From assembly GCA_002721365.1 (NCBI GenBank), contig PBKC01000026.1, positions 1 to 47,509 of the forward strand: a stretch of 47,509 bases of DNA, read 5' to 3'. The notes under the pieces are model-generated. The model was given only the letters and a program-made list of their open reading frames with translations. It was not told the DNA's origin and made no database searches. The DNA is from Rhodospirillaceae bacterium (GTDB taxonomy: Bacteria; Pseudomonadota; Alphaproteobacteria; GCA-2721365). The position numbers and the translations under genes were made by a program. Below are positions 17,446 to 25,946 of the stretch, in pieces (the first letter of the stretch is position 1; each line of letters begins with the position of its first letter).

Positions 17446-18810
17446 TCAGCCTGCCGGAAGCCTCAGAACCGCCCGCAGGCCGCCCAGCGGCGAAACGTCC
17501 AGCGATACCGTCCCGCCGTAGATGTCGGCCAGATCGCGGACGATGGCGAGGCCGAGGCCGGCCCCCGGCGTGGTCTCGTCGAGCCGCCGCCCCCGTTCGA
17601 AGACGGCCTCGCGTTGATCGGGCGGAAGACCGGGCCCGTCGTCGTCGACGATCAGCAGGACTGCCTCTCCCTCCCCGTCGCAACTCATCTGGACTTCGTG
17701 CCGCGCCCACTTGCAGGCGTTGTCGAGAAGATTTCCCAGCATCTCCTCGAGATCCTGGGCTTCGCCCCGGAACATCCGGTCTTCCGCGCAGTTCCAGCGG
17801 ATGGCGAGTTCCCGGTCGGCATAAAGGCGTTCCACCGTTCTCGCGAGCCGTGCCACGCTGTCGGCAACGCGGGTCCGTGCCCCCGGTATCCGCGAGGACC
17901 CTGCCGCGCGCGCCCTGGCGAGGTGATAGTCCACATGCCGGCGCATGGCCGCCACCTGCCGATCCAGATGGTCGGCCCTCTCGACCGCCCCGTCCCGTCG
18001 CATGGTGGCGGCATCGTTGGCAAGTACGCTCAGCGGCGTTTTCAGCGCATGGGCCAGATTGCCGGCCTGGGTCCGGGCCCGCTCGACCACCGCCCGTTCC
18101 TGCTCCAGCAGGGCGTTCAGGTCGTCGACCAGCGGCTGCAGTTCGCCGGGGTAGCGGCCGGCAAGACGATCGGCCTCACCGGTCCTTACCGCGTTCAACC
18201 GCTGCCGCAGGCCGCCGAGGGGGCGGAGGCCCACCGACATCACCAAGGCGGCGGCGGCGATTACGCCGATCACGAGTGCGGCGAACGACAGGAACAGGAC
18301 GCGGAGGAAGGACTCCTGCACCTCGCCGAGCACGGATTCGTTCTCGGCGACGACCAGACGGAAGCGGGATGTCGACTGGGGAAGCTGGATCGCGCGCTCG
18401 AGCGCGATCAGTGGCCGGTCCTCGGGGCCGTCGATGAGGTGCTGGTGCAGCGCGCCGTCGGACGGTTCGTCGGAGGGGAGTGCCAGCGTCGTATCCCAGA
18501 GCGAGCGCGAACGGAGAAGGGGGGCGCCATCCGCCGACGAGACCTGCCAGTAGAGCCCGCCGTAGGGTACGTGGAACCGCGGGTCGGTCAGCTCGGCGCT
18601 CGTGGAAACCGTGCCGTCCGGTGCGACTTCCAGGGCCGCGGCGAGCTGGTTCAGGTGGTTGCCGAGGTCGGCGATGAAGCGCCGTTCGACATGGTCGCGG
18701 AACAGCTCGTAGATGACCGCGCCGCCGATCCCCAGTGCCAGCGTCACCCAGATCACCGTTCCGAGGACGAGACGGAGCCGGAGGGAGAGCGGTCGCCTCA
18801 GGGCGAGCAC
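17446..18810 (-). CDS. Sensor histidine kinase (PhoQ/QseC-like)
   Basis: Membrane-bound sensor kinase of 454 residues. It has membrane helix 1 at about 15-37, a periplasmic sensing domain of about 130 residues, membrane helix 2 at about 172-196 and a HAMP-like linker. The H box LAHALKTPLSVL (His about 254) follows, then a HATPase domain with NLLDNACKWA, DDDGPGLP and GAGLGLAIV. The pattern LAHxLKTPL is typical of PhoQ-type kinases. The start overlaps the end of the response regulator gene by 13 bases, so the two are translationally coupled. The signal is unknown. With PepSY proteins and a cytochrome b561 next door, an envelope stress, cation or redox cue is plausible (inference). Confidence 0.9.
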   Translation of the reverse strand: MLALRRPLSLRLRLVLGTVIWVTLALGIGGAVIYELFRDHVERRFIADLGNHLNQLAAALEVAPDGTVSTSAELTDPRFHVPYGGLYWQVSSADGAPLLRSRSLWDTTLALPSDEPSDGALHQHLIDGPEDRPLIALERAIQLPQSTSRFRLVVAENESVLGEVQESFLRVLFLSFAALVIGVIAAAALVMSVGLRPLGGLRQRLNAVRTGEADRLAGRYPGELQPLVDDLNALLEQERAVVERARTQAGNLAHALKTPLSVLANDAATMRRDGAVERADHLDRQVAAMRRHVDYHLARARAAGSSRIPGARTRVADSVARLARTVERLYADRELAIRWNCAEDRMFRGEAQDLEEMLGNLLDNACKWARHEVQMSCDGEGEAVLLIVDDDGPGLPPDQREAVFERGRRLDETTPGAGLGLAIVRDLADIYGGTVSLDVSPLGGLRAVLRLPAG

Positions 18811-19460
18811 CGCAACCGGTATCCCAACCCCCGCACGGTCTCGATAATTTCCGGGCCTAGCTTCCGTCGCAGGCGGGCGACGAACACCTCGATGGTGTTG
18901 GAGTCGCGATCGAAATCCTGGGCGTAGATGTGATCGATCAACGCCGAGCGGGAGGCGATCTGACCGGGCCGATGCATCATGTAGGCGAGCACCCGGTATT
19001 CATGAGCGGTCAGCGTCACCGGTGTGCCGTCGACGGTCACCCGGCCGCTCCGCGTGTCCAGCGTGACGGGGCCGCAAGTGAGCTCCGCGGTGGCATGGCC
19101 CGAGGCTCTCCGGAGCAACGACCGGAGGCGCGCCAGCAGTTCCTCCATCTGGAATGGCTTGGCCAGATAGTCGTCGGCGCCGGCGTCCAGCCCTTCGACC
19201 TTGTCATGCCAGCTTCCCCGCGCCGTGAGGATCAGGACCGGAAACGTCCGTCCCGCGCCGCGCCAGCGCTTGAGGACGGTGATGCCGTCGACCTTGGGCA
19301 GGCCGAGATCGAGGATCGCGGCGTCGTAATGGGTCGTGCCGCCCATGAAGTCGGCGTCTTCGCCGTCGGCGGCATGATCGACTGCGTAGCCGGCTTCCGA
19401 GAGGCTGGTGACCAGTTGGTCGGCCAGGGCCGGCTCGTCCTCCACGACCAGGAGCCGCAC
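18798..19460 (-). CDS. OmpR/PhoB-family response regulator (winged helix)
   Basis: Transcription factor of 220 residues, partner of the kinase encoded immediately downstream. The receiver domain (1-115) has the acidic pair in VVEDEPAL, the phospho-accepting Asp in AAILDLGLPKVDG (about Asp51), the conserved Thr in LILTARG and the Lys in YLAKPF. The Trans_reg_C winged-helix DNA-binding domain covers 125-218 (LTAHEYRVLAYMMHRPG, and the recognition helix around SNTIEVFVARLRRKLG). The ATG at 19460 follows the PepSY gene by 38 bases, giving a PepSY-regulator-kinase operon. Subgroup resembles QseB/TctD/PhoP. The likely target is the divergent promoter region at 19856-19959 (inference). Confidence 0.93.
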   Translation of the reverse strand: MRLLVVEDEPALADQLVTSLSEAGYAVDHAADGEDADFMGGTTHYDAAILDLGLPKVDGITVLKRWRGAGRTFPVLILTARGSWHDKVEGLDAGADDYLAKPFQMEELLARLRSLLRRASGHATAELTCGPVTLDTRSGRVTVDGTPVTLTAHEYRVLAYMMHRPGQIASRSALIDHIYAQDFDRDSNTIEVFVARLRRKLGPEIIETVRGLGYRLRCSP

Positions 19461-19498
19461 CTCAGTCGGCCTTCGCCTGCCGGAATGGTACTGCGGCC

Positions 19499-19846
19499 CT
19501 AGTCGTCATCGTGGTCCTCGTGTTCATGCTCGCGATCGTCGTCTTCGCGAAGAAGGTGGCCCGACCGACCGTCGACGTGAAGTTCGACCACGCGGCCATC
19601 TGCGCGCAATACTTCGATCTCGTAGATCCATTTGCCGTGTTCGCGCTCGATCTCGACTTCAAGGATCTCGCCCGGAACGGCTTCCCGCACCAATGGCAGC
19701 ACGCGGCTCAGGGGCAGGATCTCGCCCGAGCGTACCGCCTTGTAGGCGCGCTCGTGGTCCCGGTCGTCGGCGCGGGCCGATATCGCCGCGCACACGATCC
19801 CCAGAACGGCGGCCGAAGCAAGAATGGAGGTGCCCTTCTTTATCAT
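19499..19846 (-). CDS. Exported PepSY-domain protein
   Basis: A small periplasmic protein of about 115 residues. After a signal peptide (about residues 1-27, ending in SARA) comes a single PepSY domain with the pattern LPLSRVLPLVREAVPGEILEVEIE followed by WIYEIEVLRADGRVVELHVDGRSG, and then a strikingly His/Asp/Glu-rich tail (HEHEDHDDD-type) that could bind metal ions. The ATG at 19846 is used; an upstream GTG at 19855 would add three residues. It is the first gene of an operon with the response regulator and kinase, a common arrangement in proteobacteria. PepSY domains are proposed to modulate proteases or sensor proteins; no specific role can be assigned. Confidence 0.85.
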   Translation of the reverse strand: MIKKGTSILASAAVLGIVCAAISARADDRDHERAYKAVRSGEILPLSRVLPLVREAVPGEILEVEIEREHGKWIYEIEVLRADGRVVELHVDGRSGHLLREDDDREHEHEDHDDD

Positions 19847-19959
19847 GCCGTTCACATAGGCGGGGAAGCTGAACGCAGGATGAACGAGGCCTTCAGGGGC
19901 GGTTCAGGTCGGGTTTCTATCTTGCCGGGCATCGACAGTTCTAGCCAAGGAGCAACACG

Positions 19960-20247
19960 ATGACCCCCAGGATGACCATTGCCGCCATCGCTATCGCCGC
20001 CGGCACGATCGTTTCCGCGAGCGGGATGGCGTTCGCCGACACCGACCGGGCCTTGCCTGAAGGGTCTCTCGGCATCGATAAGGTGGCTGCCACCGTCGAA
20101 GCCGAAGGCTACACCCGGATCAGCGAGATCGAGAGCGACGACGGCTATTACGAGGTGACCGCCACCCATCCCGACGGCCGCAGGGTCGAGCTTCGCGTCG
20201 ACCCGCAGTCCGGCGAGATCCTGCGGATCGAGACGGAGGACGACTGA
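19960..20247 (+). CDS. Exported PepSY-domain protein (second copy)
   Basis: A periplasmic protein of 95 residues with a signal peptide (about 1-26, ending in MAFA) and one PepSY domain (IDKVAATVEAEGYTRISEIESDDGYYEVTATHPDGRRVELRVDPQ pattern, residues ~38-85). An AGGAG site eight bases before the ATG supports the start. It is divergent from the other PepSY gene, with 113 bases between them, and its stop codon overlaps the start of the cytochrome b561 gene by one base, so the two are co-translated. PepSY plus cytochrome b561 plus a two-component system recurs in proteobacterial genomes (recall). Here it may accept signals or assist haem-protein function; this is inference. Confidence 0.88.
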   Translation: MTPRMTIAAIAIAAGTIVSASGMAFADTDRALPEGSLGIDKVAATVEAEGYTRISEIESDDGYYEVTATHPDGRRVELRVDPQSGEILRIETEDD

Positions 20248-20795
20248 TGGCCGTGATCGAGGGAATGTCGGAACCGAATCCCTCGACCGCGATCAAGGTG
20301 TGGGACCCGCTCGTGCGGGTCCTGCACTGGGGCTTGGCCACGGCTTTCGCCGTGGCCTATGCCACCGGCGAGGAGATCATGTCGGTGCACGAGGTCGCGG
20401 GGTACGCGATCCTCGTGATCGTGTCCCTGCGACTGGTATGGGGCTTCATAGGCACGCCCTACGCCCGCTTCGCGGACTTCGTGCGTGGGCCCGGCGCAGT
20501 GCGTGGCTATTTGAGGAGCCTCGTCGCCGGACATCCTGAACATTACGTCGGACACAATCCGGCTGGCGGATGGATGATCATGGCTCTTCTGGGTGGCGTC
20601 GCCGTCACTGCCGTTACCGGGATCCTGGCCGATCAGTCCGGTGTTTCGCACGGGACGTTCGAGGAGCTTCACGAGGTGGCCGCCAACGGCATGCTGCTTC
20701 TCGTCCTCGGCCACATCGCCGGGGTGATCGTCGGCAGCCTGGCCCATCGCGAAAACCTGGTGCGGGCCATGATCACCGGCAGAAAGAAAGGGTGA
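20247..20795 (+). CDS. Cytochrome b561 / Ni-Fe-hydrogenase-type b-haem membrane protein
   Basis: An inner-membrane dihaem electron carrier of 182 residues. Four membrane helices are visible, with candidate haem-ligand histidines in VLHWGLATAF (first helix), SVHEVAGYAILV (second), ELHEVAANGM and LVLGHIAGVIV (last helices). The KVWDPLVRVLHW start is the signature of the b561/HupC-like family. Such proteins pass electrons between the quinone pool and a periplasmic partner. Translation is coupled to the PepSY gene (ATG overlaps TGA). The gene ends six bases from the convergent thrH. Partner and redox direction are unknown. Confidence 0.9.
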   Translation: MAVIEGMSEPNPSTAIKVWDPLVRVLHWGLATAFAVAYATGEEIMSVHEVAGYAILVIVSLRLVWGFIGTPYARFADFVRGPGAVRGYLRSLVAGHPEHYVGHNPAGGWMIMALLGGVAVTAVTGILADQSGVSHGTFEELHEVAANGMLLLVLGHIAGVIVGSLAHRENLVRAMITGRKKG

Positions 20796-20801
20796 GCCGG
20801 T

Positions 20802-21488
20802 TCAGCCGGCCTCTGACGCGGACTGCAATGCGTAGTCGGAGCCCGACGCCACGGTGGTGGTGCCGGGCTCCGAACGTTTCGAAACCCCCAGTTCCGCCTC
20901 GGCGAAGGCGTTAGCCAAAGCCGCATAGTCGGTTGTCACCGGAAACTGCGGAAACTCGTCGATCACGTTCTGGGGCGGACGGAACAGGATGCCGGCATCG
21001 GCTTCGCTCAACATGCTGATGTCGTTGTAGGAGTCGCCCGCCGCGATCACCCGGAAGTTCAAGCCGTGCAGGGCCTTTACCGCCTTGCGCTTCGGGTCCT
21101 GGATACGCAGCCGATAGTCTGCGACCGCCCCGTCGTCACCGATCACCAGATGATGGCAGAACAACGTCGGCCAGCCGAGCCGCGCCATCAGGGGCGTCGC
21201 GAACTCATAGAACGTGTCCGAGAGAATGATGACCTGGCTGCGTTGGCGAAGGGACTCGAGGAACGCGCGTGCCCCGTCCAGGGGTTCCATTTCGGCGATG
21301 ACCGACTGGATGTCGGCGATCCCGATGCCGTGCCGGGCCAGCACGTCGAGACGGAACTGCATCAGTTCGTCATAGTCGGGGACGTCCCGGGTCGTCGCCT
21401 TCAGATCGTCGATGCCGGTACGCGCGGCGACGTTGATCCAGATTTCCGGGATCAGGACCCCTTCCAGGTCCAGACAGGCAACAAGCAC
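20802..21488 (-). CDS. thrH: ThrH, phosphoserine phosphatase / homoserine phosphotransferase (HAD family)
   Basis: Cytosolic HAD-fold enzyme that in Pseudomonas dephosphorylates phosphoserine and can transfer the phosphate to homoserine. HAD motif I reads CLDLEGVLIPE, with Glu at the second acidic position as in ThrH (DLEGV, not DxDGT). Motif II is ILSDTFYEF, motif III contains QDPKRKAV, and motif IV is AAGDSYNDISML. The core (to about residue 200) matches ThrH end to end. The last ~25 residues (Ser/Thr-rich) are an unusual extension, encoded partly by a hairpin (separate finding). It follows the DMT transporter gene by 60 bases on the same strand. Confidence 0.92.
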   Translation of the reverse strand: MLVACLDLEGVLIPEIWINVAARTGIDDLKATTRDVPDYDELMQFRLDVLARHGIGIADIQSVIAEMEPLDGARAFLESLRQRSQVIILSDTFYEFATPLMARLGWPTLFCHHLVIGDDGAVADYRLRIQDPKRKAVKALHGLNFRVIAAGDSYNDISMLSEADAGILFRPPQNVIDEFPQFPVTTDYAALANAFAEAELGVSKRSEPGTTTVASGSDYALQSASEAG

Positions 21489-21548
21489 GACCCCATACCC
21501 TCGCGGTTCATATTGGCTTCAGCGTTCTAGCACGGGCAGGGCAACCGG

Positions 21549-22466
21549 TCATCGCGTCTCGCCCGATTTGAGCTTGCTTTCCCGCCACGCGATGTAGGCG
21601 GTGGAAGCGAAGATGACCGAACCGCCGACCCACGTATTGAGGCCGGGAATTTCGCTGAAGGCGAGGTATCCGATCACCGCGCCCCAGATCAGGCGGGTGA
21701 AGTCGAATGGGAACAGGGCGCTGGCGTCCGCCTCCTTCATCGCCTGGGCCATCGTCGTCTGCGCGACCGTGCCCAGGCTGCCGATCGCGATCAGCCAGAG
21801 AAGCTGCTCGGTGGTCGGCCATTGCCAGACGAAATAGGCGGGGATGAAGGTGAGAGGGGTGAGCACGATCGCCATGTAGGCGGTGATCGTCACGCTGGAT
21901 TCGGTGCGCGACAGCACCTTGATTATGATCAGCGCCGATGCCCACAGAGAGGACGAGCCAATGATCAGAAGGGCACCCGAGGAAAACGCCCCGGCGCCCG
22001 GCTGGAGGACGATCAGCGTTCCCAGGAAGCCGACCGCCACAGCCGTCCAGCGTCGCAGGCGCACGACCTCGCCCAGCACGAAGGCGGCGAGCACGGTCGC
22101 GAACAGCGGCGCAGTGAAGCTCAAGGCCGCCACCTCGGCGAGGGGCGTGATGCTGACGGCATAGAAGAACATCAGCATCGCCACGGCGTTCAGCCCGCCG
22201 CGGGCGAACTGGAGGCCGGGTCGAGAGGTGCGGAAGGGCTCCAGCCCGTAGCGGAAGACCAGCGACGACAGCAAGAGCAACGCCACGAGATTGCGGAAGA
22301 ACGCGATCTCGAACGGATGCATGAGGAGGTCTTGCGATACGTGCCGGATGGCGCCGTGCATGCAGGCGAAGCTGGCGGTCGACAGCAGCATCAGCGCCAT
22401 CGGCCGGAAGCGCCGGAGGTCGACGGCGGCCGGCATGCGTTCGGTCGTTTCTGACGGCTCGGTCAC
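21549..22466 (-). CDS. DMT-superfamily (EamA) transporter
   Basis: An inner-membrane protein of 305 residues with about ten hydrophobic helices arranged as two EamA repeats (about 20-150 and 160-295), each starting with the helix/short loop pattern typical of RhaT/EamA permeases. These generally export amino acids, nucleosides or other metabolites. Substrate cannot be assigned; the neighbour thrH (serine/threonine metabolism) makes an amino-acid exporter plausible but unproven. The start at ATG 22466 gives a short cytoplasmic leader before the first helix. It is divergent from the flavin oxidase across about 200 bases, which contain a 16-base palindrome. Confidence 0.87.
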   Translation of the reverse strand: MTEPSETTERMPAAVDLRRFRPMALMLLSTASFACMHGAIRHVSQDLLMHPFEIAFFRNLVALLLLSSLVFRYGLEPFRTSRPGLQFARGGLNAVAMLMFFYAVSITPLAEVAALSFTAPLFATVLAAFVLGEVVRLRRWTAVAVGFLGTLIVLQPGAGAFSSGALLIIGSSSLWASALIIIKVLSRTESSVTITAYMAIVLTPLTFIPAYFVWQWPTTEQLLWLIAIGSLGTVAQTTMAQAMKEADASALFPFDFTRLIWGAVIGYLAFSEIPGLNTWVGGSVIFASTAYIAWRESKLKSGETR

Positions 22467-22621
22467 GGATGCCCCTCATTGCTGCCCGCGCCGCGGCGTT
22501 GGTCCCGCGTTCCAGGCAAACCCGATGTGTAGCACAGCCTGTCCAGCCGCAGCCGCGCGGTGGTTGCACGGCACCTTATCGTGCAGTGCAGCATTGACCC
22601 CGATGTTGCCGTCGTCGACCG

Positions 22622-22637
22622 GCGGGCGATCGCCCGC
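22622..22637. promoter_or_regulatory. Perfect 16-base palindrome upstream of the flavin oxidase gene
   Basis: GCGGGCGATCGCCCGC is self-complementary over all 16 bases and ends 30 bases before the ATG at 22668, in the gap between two divergent genes. It could be an operator. The core GCGATCGC is common in GC-rich genomes, so chance is possible. Confidence 0.35.
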
Positions 22638-22667
22638 TATCTTCGCCGGCAACGAAAGGGAGGTCAC

Positions 22668-24266
22668 ATGAACGTGCGGCGCTTGAAGTTCTGGGGCTGG
22701 GGCTACGCGGACGAGGCCGTTCCGGCGGAGGAGACGGCGGCCATCGTCCGGCATGTGTCGGGCAAGCTGGGCGTAGGTGACCTGCCGGCCGATCCGGACC
22801 CGCGGATCGAGGACGTCACCTTGCCGGCGCCGCGGATCACTCCGCCGGCCGCGCTCGCCGCCTGCTGCTCGACCGAGACCTACGACCGTGCCGCCCATAC
22901 CTATGGGAAGTCGTTTCCAGATTATGTGCGGACGCTGGCCAGGGACTTCGCGCCGGCCCCCGACGTCGTCGCCTTTCCGGACAGCACCCGCCAGGTGGTC
23001 GAGGTGCTGGACTGGGCGGCATCGGTCGATGCCGCGGTCATCCCGTTCGGCGCCGGGTCGAGCGTCGTCGGCGGGGTCGAGGCGTCGCGCTGCGAAAGCT
23101 ATGGCGGTGTCATCAGCCTGGACCTCCGCCGCCTCGACAAGGTCGTCGAGGTCGATAAGGCGTCGCGCGCGGCGCGGGTCCAGGGCGGCGTCATGGGGCC
23201 GGGGCTCGAAGCGCAGCTGAAGCCGCACGGCTATTCGATGCGCCACTTCCCGCAGTCGTTCGAGTATTCGACCGTCGGCGGCTGGGTCGCGACCCGGTCG
23301 GGCGGCCATTTTGCGACTCTCTATACCCATATCGACGAGTTCGTGGAGTCGCTCGAGGTCGTGACGCCGGCGGGCATGATCGAGACCCGCCGCTTGCCGG
23401 GCTCCGGGGCGGGGCCGAGCCCGGATCGGATGTTCATCGGCTCCGAAGGCATCCTCGGCATCATCACCGAAGCCTGGCTCCGGGTGCAGGACCGGCCGAC
23501 CTTCCGCGCCTCGGCCACGGTGAAGTTCACCGACTTCCACAAGGCCGCGGCGGCGGTCCGCGCGATCGGGCAGGCGGGGCTCTACCCGTCCAACTGCCGG
23601 GTCATCGACGCCAAGGAGGCGGCGATGTCGATGGCGGGCGACGGCAGCGCGCATCTGCTGATTCTCGCTTTCGAGTCGGCCGACCATCCGGTCGAGCCGT
23701 GGATGGCGCGGGCGCTGGAATGCGCCAAGGACCATGGGGGCGAGGCCGACGATCCCAAGGCTGAGGCCGGGCGCGACGGGTCGGCGGGGGCGTGGCGGAA
23801 CGCCTTCATCCGCTTCCCCTATCACCGCGACGCCCTGATTACCCGCGGCATCATCCACGACACCTACGAGACGGCGATCACCTGGGACCGCTTCGCCGAC
23901 TTCCATGCCACGCTGATGGCTGAGACCGCCGACGTCGTCCGCCGGGTGACGGGGCAGGAAGGCTATGTCTCCTGCCGCTTCACCCATGTCTATCCGGATG
24001 GCGTGGCGCCCTACTTCACTTTCCATGGGGTGGGGCGGAAGGACGCGATGCTGGACCAGTGGAAGGAGATCAAGACGGCGGTCTCCGACAAGCTGGAGCA
24101 GCTCGGCGGCACCATCACCCATCACCACGCGGTCGGCCGCGACCATCGCCCCTGGTACGACCGCCAGCGCCCAGACCTGTTCGCGGCGGCGCTGATCGCC
24201 GCAAAGGAACGCCTGGACCCGCAGGGTCTGCTCAATCCCGGCGTGCTGGTCGACCCGCGGCGTTAG
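22668..24266 (+). CDS. FAD-binding oxidase of the alkyl-DHAP-synthase-like type
   Basis: A cytosolic flavoprotein of 532 residues. It has an FAD_binding_4 domain (about 95-280, with VIPFGAGSSVVGGVE for the pyrophosphate loop and YSTVGGWVATRSGGH) and a FAD-oxidase C-terminal domain ending with THHHAVGRDHRPWYDRQRP. The His triplet resembles the HHH motif of alkyldihydroxyacetonephosphate synthases, and the N-terminal MNVRRLKFWGWGYADE also fits that group. In bacteria such proteins often act as 2-hydroxyacid or glycolate-type dehydrogenases, so true ether-lipid synthesis should not be assumed. The ATG at 22668 has a GGGAGG site six bases upstream; an earlier in-frame start at 22560 lacks one. 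It is a single gene followed by a palindromic repeat. Confidence 0.88.
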   Translation: MNVRRLKFWGWGYADEAVPAEETAAIVRHVSGKLGVGDLPADPDPRIEDVTLPAPRITPPAALAACCSTETYDRAAHTYGKSFPDYVRTLARDFAPAPDVVAFPDSTRQVVEVLDWAASVDAAVIPFGAGSSVVGGVEASRCESYGGVISLDLRRLDKVVEVDKASRAARVQGGVMGPGLEAQLKPHGYSMRHFPQSFEYSTVGGWVATRSGGHFATLYTHIDEFVESLEVVTPAGMIETRRLPGSGAGPSPDRMFIGSEGILGIITEAWLRVQDRPTFRASATVKFTDFHKAAAAVRAIGQAGLYPSNCRVIDAKEAAMSMAGDGSAHLLILAFESADHPVEPWMARALECAKDHGGEADDPKAEAGRDGSAGAWRNAFIRFPYHRDALITRGIIHDTYETAITWDRFADFHATLMAETADVVRRVTGQEGYVSCRFTHVYPDGVAPYFTFHGVGRKDAMLDQWKEIKTAVSDKLEQLGGTITHHHAVGRDHRPWYDRQRPDLFAAALIAAKERLDPQGLLNPGVLVDPRR

Positions 24267-24300
24267 GAAGATCGGAAGACAGGAGCGCGCGGCTCTCCTT

Positions 24301-24417
24301 CCTCACCCCGGCCCTCTCCTTCCCCGGAAGGAGAGGGAGGAAATGTCGCCCTCTCCGCCGCTCGCGGGGGAGAGGGAGGGGACCCGTCGAAGCTTTGCTT
24401 CGATGGGGAGGGTGAGG
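24301..24417. repeat. Intergenic palindromic repeat, copy 1
   Basis: The gap between convergent genes is filled by nested inverted repeats. An outer CCTCACCC/GGGTGAGG pair (24301-24308 and 24410-24417) encloses a 12-base stem (24312-24323/24326-24337), an eight-base stem (24349-24356/24369-24376) and a small hairpin (24387-24393/24397-24403). The first 19 bases, CCTCACCCCGGCCCTCTCC, recur in inverted orientation at 38739-38757. Confidence 0.8.
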
Positions 24418-24438
24418 TGGCCGTGCCGGAGGCGCGGT

Positions 24439-25854
24439 TCACTCCCTTTCGCCGACTGCGCCTTCGGCGGGGGTCGTGGCGGTAAAGTGCTCCATGACGA
24501 TGTCCGCCGACCAGTAGTCGGCGGGCAGCCCGGCCTTGAGCTTCAGGCGGGTGAGGAAAGCTTCCGGCGTCTTGAGCTGTTTCCACACCGCCGGCAGGAA
24601 GACGCCGCGATAGTGGCCGTGGCGCAGGACCAGGCCGTCGGTACCGGGCCGAATCTTCGCCAGCAGATCCTCTTCCGACGCGAAGACGATCGGGCTCGGC
24701 GCGCTCAGGACCGAAATATGGGCGTGCAGTCCCTCGATCTCGCTTTCGTCCAGCCGCGGGAAACGTGGATCGGAGAACGCCGCCCCATAGGCATTGTGCG
24801 CCACGTCGTCGCCTAGCGGCCGGTGGGCGAGGATGCTGCCGATGCAGCCGCGGAGCGTCCCATGCCGCTTCAGGGTCACGAATGTCGCGCAGGGTGCGCG
24901 CAGCGCGTCTTCATGCGCGCCGGGCTCGGGCGACCCGCCGCCGCGAAGCCCGTGGCCGATGGCGCCGCGCGCGATCGCCAGAAGGGTGTCGCCATGGGCG
25001 GACAGGTCGACGGCCTCGGTATCTGACTCGTCCCTTGGCCGAATATCGTCGGCCTCGTAAAGCACCCAGGACCCATAGCCGACGACGCGGTCGCGACTGC
25101 CGGCGGTATCGCCGGAATTGCGGCGGTCGACTTCGCTGATGCGCATGCCGCGTTTCCGGGCGAGGTGCAGCAGCCCCTTGAGCGGCACCCGACCGCAGGC
25201 CTGATCGTCGCCGATGCCCTGGACATCGAAGTTGCGGATCGCAGCGGCGGTGGTGCCGTCGATGCGCTGTGCGGTCTCATAGTCGTGGTAATGGCTCAAA
25301 TCCGTGCTGACGACGATCAGCGTTTCCGGCCCATCCCACAGCGCCTCCAGCACCGCAGCGACCGTCTCGGGCGGCGCTGCCCCGACGACCAGCGGCACGA
25401 GGCTGAAACTCCCCAATGTCCGCTGGAGGAAAGGAAGATGGACCTCCAGGCTGTGCTCCGGCCCATGGGCCTCGTCCAGGATGCCGACGCCGGGCACGGC
25501 GAGCGCACGGTCGACGGCGGCACGGTCGATCATCACGGTCCCCAGCGGCGAGGCATAGGCGTCGGCGCGGGTGGCGGCTATGCCGCGGAAAGGAACCCGG
25601 TGCGACGGGCCCAGCAGGACGACGCGGCGGATGCGGTCGCGGAGCGGTGCGATCCGGCGATAGGCGCTGGCGGCGACGGGACCCGAATAGACGAAGCCGG
25701 CATGGGGAACGATCAGCGCCTTAGGGAGCGCGGTTTCGGCAGGCTCAGGCTCCGCCGCCGCGAGATAGGCGTCGACCGCGGCGGCGAGGGCGCCTGCCTC
25801 GCCCGGGTAGAACATGTCAGCGACTGCTGCTCGCCTAACAGAACCCATCGTCAT
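24439..25854 (-). CDS. AmmeMemoRadiSam system fused protein B (Memo) and protein A (AMMECR1)
   Basis: A fusion of two conserved domains, 471 residues. Residues ~1-265 are the Memo-like (AmrB) domain, related to extradiol dioxygenases, with metal-ligand-type histidines in LIVPHAGFVYSGPVA, LLGPSHRVPF, EAHGPEHSLEVHLPFLQ and VSTDLSHYHDYE. Residues ~290-465 are the AMMECR1 (AmrA) domain with the diagnostic LRGCIGSI and DPRFPRL segments. The partner radical SAM enzyme starts 92 bases away on the other strand, so all three parts of the AmmeMemoRadiSam system are present. Biochemical function of the system is unresolved; a radical modification is proposed. No signal peptide is seen, so it is cytosolic. 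Confidence 0.93.
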   Translation of the reverse strand: MTMGSVRRAAVADMFYPGEAGALAAAVDAYLAAAEPEPAETALPKALIVPHAGFVYSGPVAASAYRRIAPLRDRIRRVVLLGPSHRVPFRGIAATRADAYASPLGTVMIDRAAVDRALAVPGVGILDEAHGPEHSLEVHLPFLQRTLGSFSLVPLVVGAAPPETVAAVLEALWDGPETLIVVSTDLSHYHDYETAQRIDGTTAAAIRNFDVQGIGDDQACGRVPLKGLLHLARKRGMRISEVDRRNSGDTAGSRDRVVGYGSWVLYEADDIRPRDESDTEAVDLSAHGDTLLAIARGAIGHGLRGGGSPEPGAHEDALRAPCATFVTLKRHGTLRGCIGSILAHRPLGDDVAHNAYGAAFSDPRFPRLDESEIEGLHAHISVLSAPSPIVFASEEDLLAKIRPGTDGLVLRHGHYRGVFLPAVWKQLKTPEAFLTRLKLKAGLPADYWSADIVMEHFTATTPAEGAVGERE

Positions 25855-25946
25855 CCCGTTCCACTTCAGATTTCATCATGCCGCGCATGGTGTCGCGGCG
25901 TCGACCTCCCATATAGGAACAAACAGCGAAACTTACAGTGAGCTCC

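Noticed and set aside
22560..22667. A longer flavin oxidase starting at 22560.
   Set aside because: The added 36 residues have no similarity to the family and no ribosome-binding site, while the ATG at 22668 has one and begins with the family's typical N-terminus.
22476..24146. A 556-residue open frame antisense to the flavin oxidase.
   Set aside because: Shadow of a well-supported gene; no motif seen.
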